Both the position numbers and the translations under genes were made by a program. Shown here piece by piece: positions 60,921 through 64,000 of a stretch of DNA of 64,000 nucleotides. This DNA comes from Vibrio mediterranei (GTDB lineage: Bacteria > Pseudomonadota > Gammaproteobacteria > Enterobacterales > Vibrionaceae): assembly GCF_900088415.1 (NCBI RefSeq), contig NZ_FLLQ01000007.1, positions 124,001 to 188,000 of the forward strand, in the 5' to 3' direction. The notes under the pieces were generated by a model. The model saw only the letters and a list, made by a program, of their open reading frames with translations. It made no database searches and was not told the origin of the DNA. The first letter of the stretch is position 1. Every line of letters begins with the position of its first letter.

Positions 60921-63527
60921 ATGGCACAAGTAACACTCACTAATTTAGTTAGCAAACTCTCACCCGAGTTAAAGCAGGCTCTAGAAGTATCGGCTGGAGC
61001 AGCAATGAACCAAGGGGTGCCCGCTATCGAAGTAGAGCATTGGATTTTGCAGCTCATCTCGCAGAAAGACAAAGGTCTAGAAAATCTCTGTCGTTCTCAA
61101 AACATTGCTCAAGATGCTTTGGTTAGTGAACTCACAGATAAAATCACGCGTCTTCCCAAAGGAAGTGAAGGACAACCAACACTAAGCCATGAGCTCACTG
61201 AATTGATTAAAGATGCGTGGATGATTGCCTCAGTAAACTACGGACATGGTGAAATAATCAGTCTGCACCTTATTCAGTCCATGCTTCAACAAAACGTAAT
61301 GGGTGTTTCCACTTTGAAACTTGAGAGTTTGAAAGATGTTTCCACTGAATCTTTACAAGGTCTTATTCGAAAAAGTGGTGCGTCGACTTCTACCACCTCC
61401 CCTGGCACCAGTACAGGTGGTGAGTCGTCTAGCGGTGGCGATGCGCTCTCAAAGTACACTATCAACCTGACCCAACAAGCTCAAGATGGCAAGATCGACC
61501 CCATTTCTGGACGCAACAGTGAAGTGCGCAAAGCTATTGATATTTTGTGTCGTAAGAGACAAAACAACCCTATTTTCGTAGGAGAACCTGGCGTCGGTAA
61601 AACCGCAGTGGTTGAAGGCTTAGCGCTTCGAATTGCAACTGGCGAGGTGCCAGCGGCGATTCAAGGTGTTCAAATTCACTCTCTCGACCTTGGGCTCCTC
61701 CAAGCAGGAGCAAGCGTTAAGGGTGAATTTGAAAACCGACTAAAAGATGTCATTAACGAAGTTAAAAGCTCCGAGGAACCCATTATCGTCTTTATCGATG
61801 AAGCACACACGTTAATAGGTGCTGGCGGTGCAGCCGGACAAAATGACGCCGCTAATCTGTTGAAACCGGCCTTGGCTCGTGGAGAATTCAAAACCATCGC
61901 AGCAACAACGTGGGCGGAATACAAAAAGTACTTTGAGAAAGATCCTGCTTTAACCCGAAGATTCCAAGTTGTCACCATTGAAGAACCAAACGCAGAAGAC
62001 GCAATGCAGATGCTAAGAGGGGTTGCCGACTCACTTCAAGGACATCATGGTGCCTTCATTACCGAATCAGCCATTGCAGCCGCCGTTAATCTGTCAATAC
62101 GCTATTTACCATCAAGACAACTTCCAGACAAAGCCATTAGCTTGCTCGACACTGCAAGTGCTCGAATTGCCTTAACCCAAGGCGCAAAGCCAGAAATTAT
62201 CGAGTCTTTAGAGCAAATGATTCGTTATCAAGAAAACGAATTGATGGCATTGGCTAAAGAGCAAGCGCTATTCGGTGGCAATGAAGCCGATATTGCAGAA
62301 GTCACACAGCAAAAAGAGCAAAAACAAAACAAACTCGACGCATTGAATATTCAGTGGAATCAAGAAGTTGAGCTAGTTGATAGAATTAAAGCAATACAAT
62401 CTGATATCAGCAACGCGAGCGAAGAAACCGAAAACCCTGCTCAACTTACGGCAGAACTGAACAAGCTGCGAGATGAGCTGGCAGAACTACAAGGCGAGAC
62501 GCCTCTGGTTCACGCATTGGTCGATGAAGGAACGATTGCTGAAGTGATTGCAAACTGGACTGGAATTCCCGTTGGAAGCATGTTGAGTGATGAAATTAAT
62601 AAGCTGCTTACTCTGGAGTCCGAGCTCGATAAGCGTGTGATTGGGCAGAATGTGGCCAAACAAGAGCTCGCTAAGGCAATTCGTATCTCTAGAGCAGGCT
62701 TGACCGACAACCGTAAACCTATCGGCGTGTTCTTGATGTGCGGCCCAAGTGGTGTTGGTAAGACTGAAACCGCCATGGCACTTGCAGAACAGCTCTATGG
62801 TGGTAGCAACGACATGACCATCATTAACATGACGGAGTTTAAAGAAGAACACAAAATATCAATGTTGCTTGGTAGCCCCGCGGGCTACGTGGGCTTTGGT
62901 GAAGGCGGTGTATTAACCGAAGCGATTAGACGCAACCCCTACTCGGTTCTGTTACTTGATGAGATGGAGAAAGCGCATCCTGGTGTCCACGATCTCTTTT
63001 ATCAAATCTTCGATAAAGGACATATCAAGGACAGTGAAGGCCGTAGTGTCGATTTCAAAAATACCATTATTATCATGACCTCAAATGCGGCTGACCAAGC
63101 GATTTGCGATGCTTGTGACGAAGCCGAATCCCAGCTTGATAACAGCACGCTGCTAGAAATGATTCGACCCGACCTTCAACGTTACTTTAAACCCGCATTT
63201 TTGGGCCGTACGACAATTGTGCCTTACTACCCACTTAACGATAGTGAGCTAGGCAAGATAACCGAAATATCACTGAATCGTATTAAGAAAAAACTGGCTG
63301 AGCAATACCAAGCATCATTCCGATGGGATGAGTCGTTCATTAACTACGTTGTGGAGAAAAACAACGACCCAACAACTGGCGGTCGCGCGGTAGAGCAGAT
63401 CATTAATCGCTCGCTCATGCCCAAGTTAGCTGAAGAGTGTATTAATCGCTTGAGCAGACAAGAAGCCATAAATCATGTGGAGGTCTCAGGTGATGACAAA
63501 AATGGTTTCTCTTTGAGTATTAGCTAG
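60921..63527 (+). CDS. clpV: T6SS sheath-disassembly ATPase ClpV (TssH)
   Basis: 868 residues. ClpV-type AAA+ protein: N-terminal Clp_N domain; Ser/Thr/Gly-rich linker near 150-175; first AAA with Walker A GEPGVGKT at 221-228 and FIDEAHTLIG; coiled middle domain with RYQENELMALAKEQ near 435; second AAA with GPSGVGKT at 608-615 and LLLDEMEKAHPGV. All ATPase motifs intact. Recycles contracted TssB/TssC sheath. SD AAAAGGGA upstream, 44-bp gap after tssG. Confidence 0.95.
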   Translation: MAQVTLTNLVSKLSPELKQALEVSAGAAMNQGVPAIEVEHWILQLISQKDKGLENLCRSQNIAQDALVSELTDKITRLPKGSEGQPTLSHELTELIKDAWMIASVNYGHGEIISLHLIQSMLQQNVMGVSTLKLESLKDVSTESLQGLIRKSGASTSTTSPGTSTGGESSSGGDALSKYTINLTQQAQDGKIDPISGRNSEVRKAIDILCRKRQNNPIFVGEPGVGKTAVVEGLALRIATGEVPAAIQGVQIHSLDLGLLQAGASVKGEFENRLKDVINEVKSSEEPIIVFIDEAHTLIGAGGAAGQNDAANLLKPALARGEFKTIAATTWAEYKKYFEKDPALTRRFQVVTIEEPNAEDAMQMLRGVADSLQGHHGAFITESAIAAAVNLSIRYLPSRQLPDKAISLLDTASARIALTQGAKPEIIESLEQMIRYQENELMALAKEQALFGGNEADIAEVTQQKEQKQNKLDALNIQWNQEVELVDRIKAIQSDISNASEETENPAQLTAELNKLRDELAELQGETPLVHALVDEGTIAEVIANWTGIPVGSMLSDEINKLLTLESELDKRVIGQNVAKQELAKAIRISRAGLTDNRKPIGVFLMCGPSGVGKTETAMALAEQLYGGSNDMTIINMTEFKEEHKISMLLGSPAGYVGFGEGGVLTEAIRRNPYSVLLLDEMEKAHPGVHDLFYQIFDKGHIKDSEGRSVDFKNTIIIMTSNAADQAICDACDEAESQLDNSTLLEMIRPDLQRYFKPAFLGRTTIVPYYPLNDSELGKITEISLNRIKKKLAEQYQASFRWDESFINYVVEKNNDPTTGGRAVEQIINRSLMPKLAEECINRLSRQEAINHVEVSGDDKNGFSLSIS

Positions 63528-63543
63528 CAAAAAGGCGATAGTG

Positions 63544-64000
63544 ATGAGTCGACAAAAAACGGACATTCAGGATGAAAATGCAAAGAGCAAGTCTCGCGGT
63601 ATGTTACCGGGACTTAGCTTCAAGCTTTCTTTCGCTATTTTTGTCGTCTTGTCACTGTCTATTTTCCTGACTGCTAGCCTAAACTACCTAAATTTTGATA
63701 AGCGTTTAACTGAGACGACTGACTCCAAATATAAGGTAGTGATGCAAGAAACCTTGTCCGATATCAACAATGCTATTGCCTTCGGTGTTCCTTTGCATGG
63801 CATCAGCAATGTGCAGTCTCTATTGGAACGTCATTTAGCCAGCGTTTCTGGCCTTATCGCTCTTGAAGTTACCAATAGACAAACTGAGCGACTCTACTTT
63901 GCCAACCAAGCTGAGGTCTCTGTCACTGAGAGCCAAGCTAAACAGCTACGCACACCTATTTACAATGCATTCGGTCAGTTGGACGGCGAGATCTCACTCA
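63544..64000 (+). CDS. Membrane-anchored sensor-like protein, start only
   Basis: The frame is open from ATG 63544 to the window edge (152 residues). A polar 20-residue N-terminus, one TM (LSFAIFVVLSLSIFLTASL after KLSF), then a periplasmic segment with IAFGVPLHGISNVQSLLERH and LIALEVTNRQTERLYFANQ, as in sensory proteins with HAMP-type or cache-like domains. The catalytic or output domain lies beyond the edge. It follows clpV by 16 bp, so it is probably cotranscribed and may regulate secretion. Confidence 0.6.
   Translation, partial: MSRQKTDIQDENAKSKSRGMLPGLSFKLSFAIFVVLSLSIFLTASLNYLNFDKRLTETTDSKYKVVMQETLSDINNAIAFGVPLHGISNVQSLLERHLASVSGLIALEVTNRQTERLYFANQAEVSVTESQAKQLRTPIYNAFGQLDGEISL

Noticed and set aside
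1..64000. CRISPR arrays, prophage, integron cassettes, tRNA or rRNA genes, transposases
   Set aside because: None were seen: no regular spaced repeats, no integrase or transposase motifs and no tRNA-like cloverleaf found by eye. A tRNAscan or ISfinder run could overturn this.

Overview
The window looks like chromosomal DNA of a Vibrio-type marine gammaproteobacterium. This is judged from gene content and protein character (nirBDC-cobA, two complete Tad pilus loci, a tna operon with a TnaC leader, a type VI secretion cluster) and from moderate-to-low GC; no species call is made. No rRNA, tRNA, CRISPR array, integrase or insertion sequence was seen, and the coding regions are intact.

Layout: (1) 1-1792, minus strand: a 58-residue lipoprotein overlapping a large secreted protein that runs off the left edge. 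(2) 2219-6940, plus strand: nirB, nirD, nirC and a uroporphyrinogen-III methyltransferase, i.e. NADH-nitrite reductase, nitrite uptake and siroheme supply, behind a good FNR-type site. (3) 6975-18593, minus strand: a complete tad locus (flp, tadV, rcpC, rcpA, an rcpB-position lipoprotein, tadZABCDEFG, ompA-like), with a divergent LysR gene (18920-19771) and a lytic transglycosylase. (4) 20654-33947, minus strand: a second complete, diverged tad locus in the same order, with one extra terminal gene (20654-22090) and its own divergent LysR gene (34419-35309). The two loci are tandem paralogs. Their regulatory regions also match: each flp has a dyad of the same form about 75 bp upstream of its start, and each lysR has a TTGCAAATA-centred dyad about 50 bp upstream of its start.

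(5) 35477-49129: metabolic and housekeeping genes. They comprise a long-form GAPDH, a siderophore-interacting flavoreductase with a Fur-like site, a small hypothetical protein, ridA, a tryptophan permease, tnaA with a clear tnaC leader peptide (W-x3-D-x7-P), an alpha/beta hydrolase lipoprotein, a DUF333 lipoprotein, an NfsB-like nitroreductase, a LysR regulator, a quinone-oxidoreductase-like dehydrogenase, cytochrome b561 and an MFS transporter. (6) 49274-64000, plus strand: a type VI secretion cluster: vgrG, a conserved accessory gene, PAAR, tssA, hcp, tssB, tssC, a second TssC-family gene, tssE, tssF, tssG, clpV, then the start of a membrane-anchored sensor-like protein cut by the window edge. 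tssJ, tssK, tssL and tssM are not in the window and would be expected further right.

The points most worth a second look are the paired tad loci with conserved non-coding dyads, the extra gene of the second locus, the second sheath-like TssC paralog, and the unrecognised lipoprotein/secreted-protein pair at the left edge.
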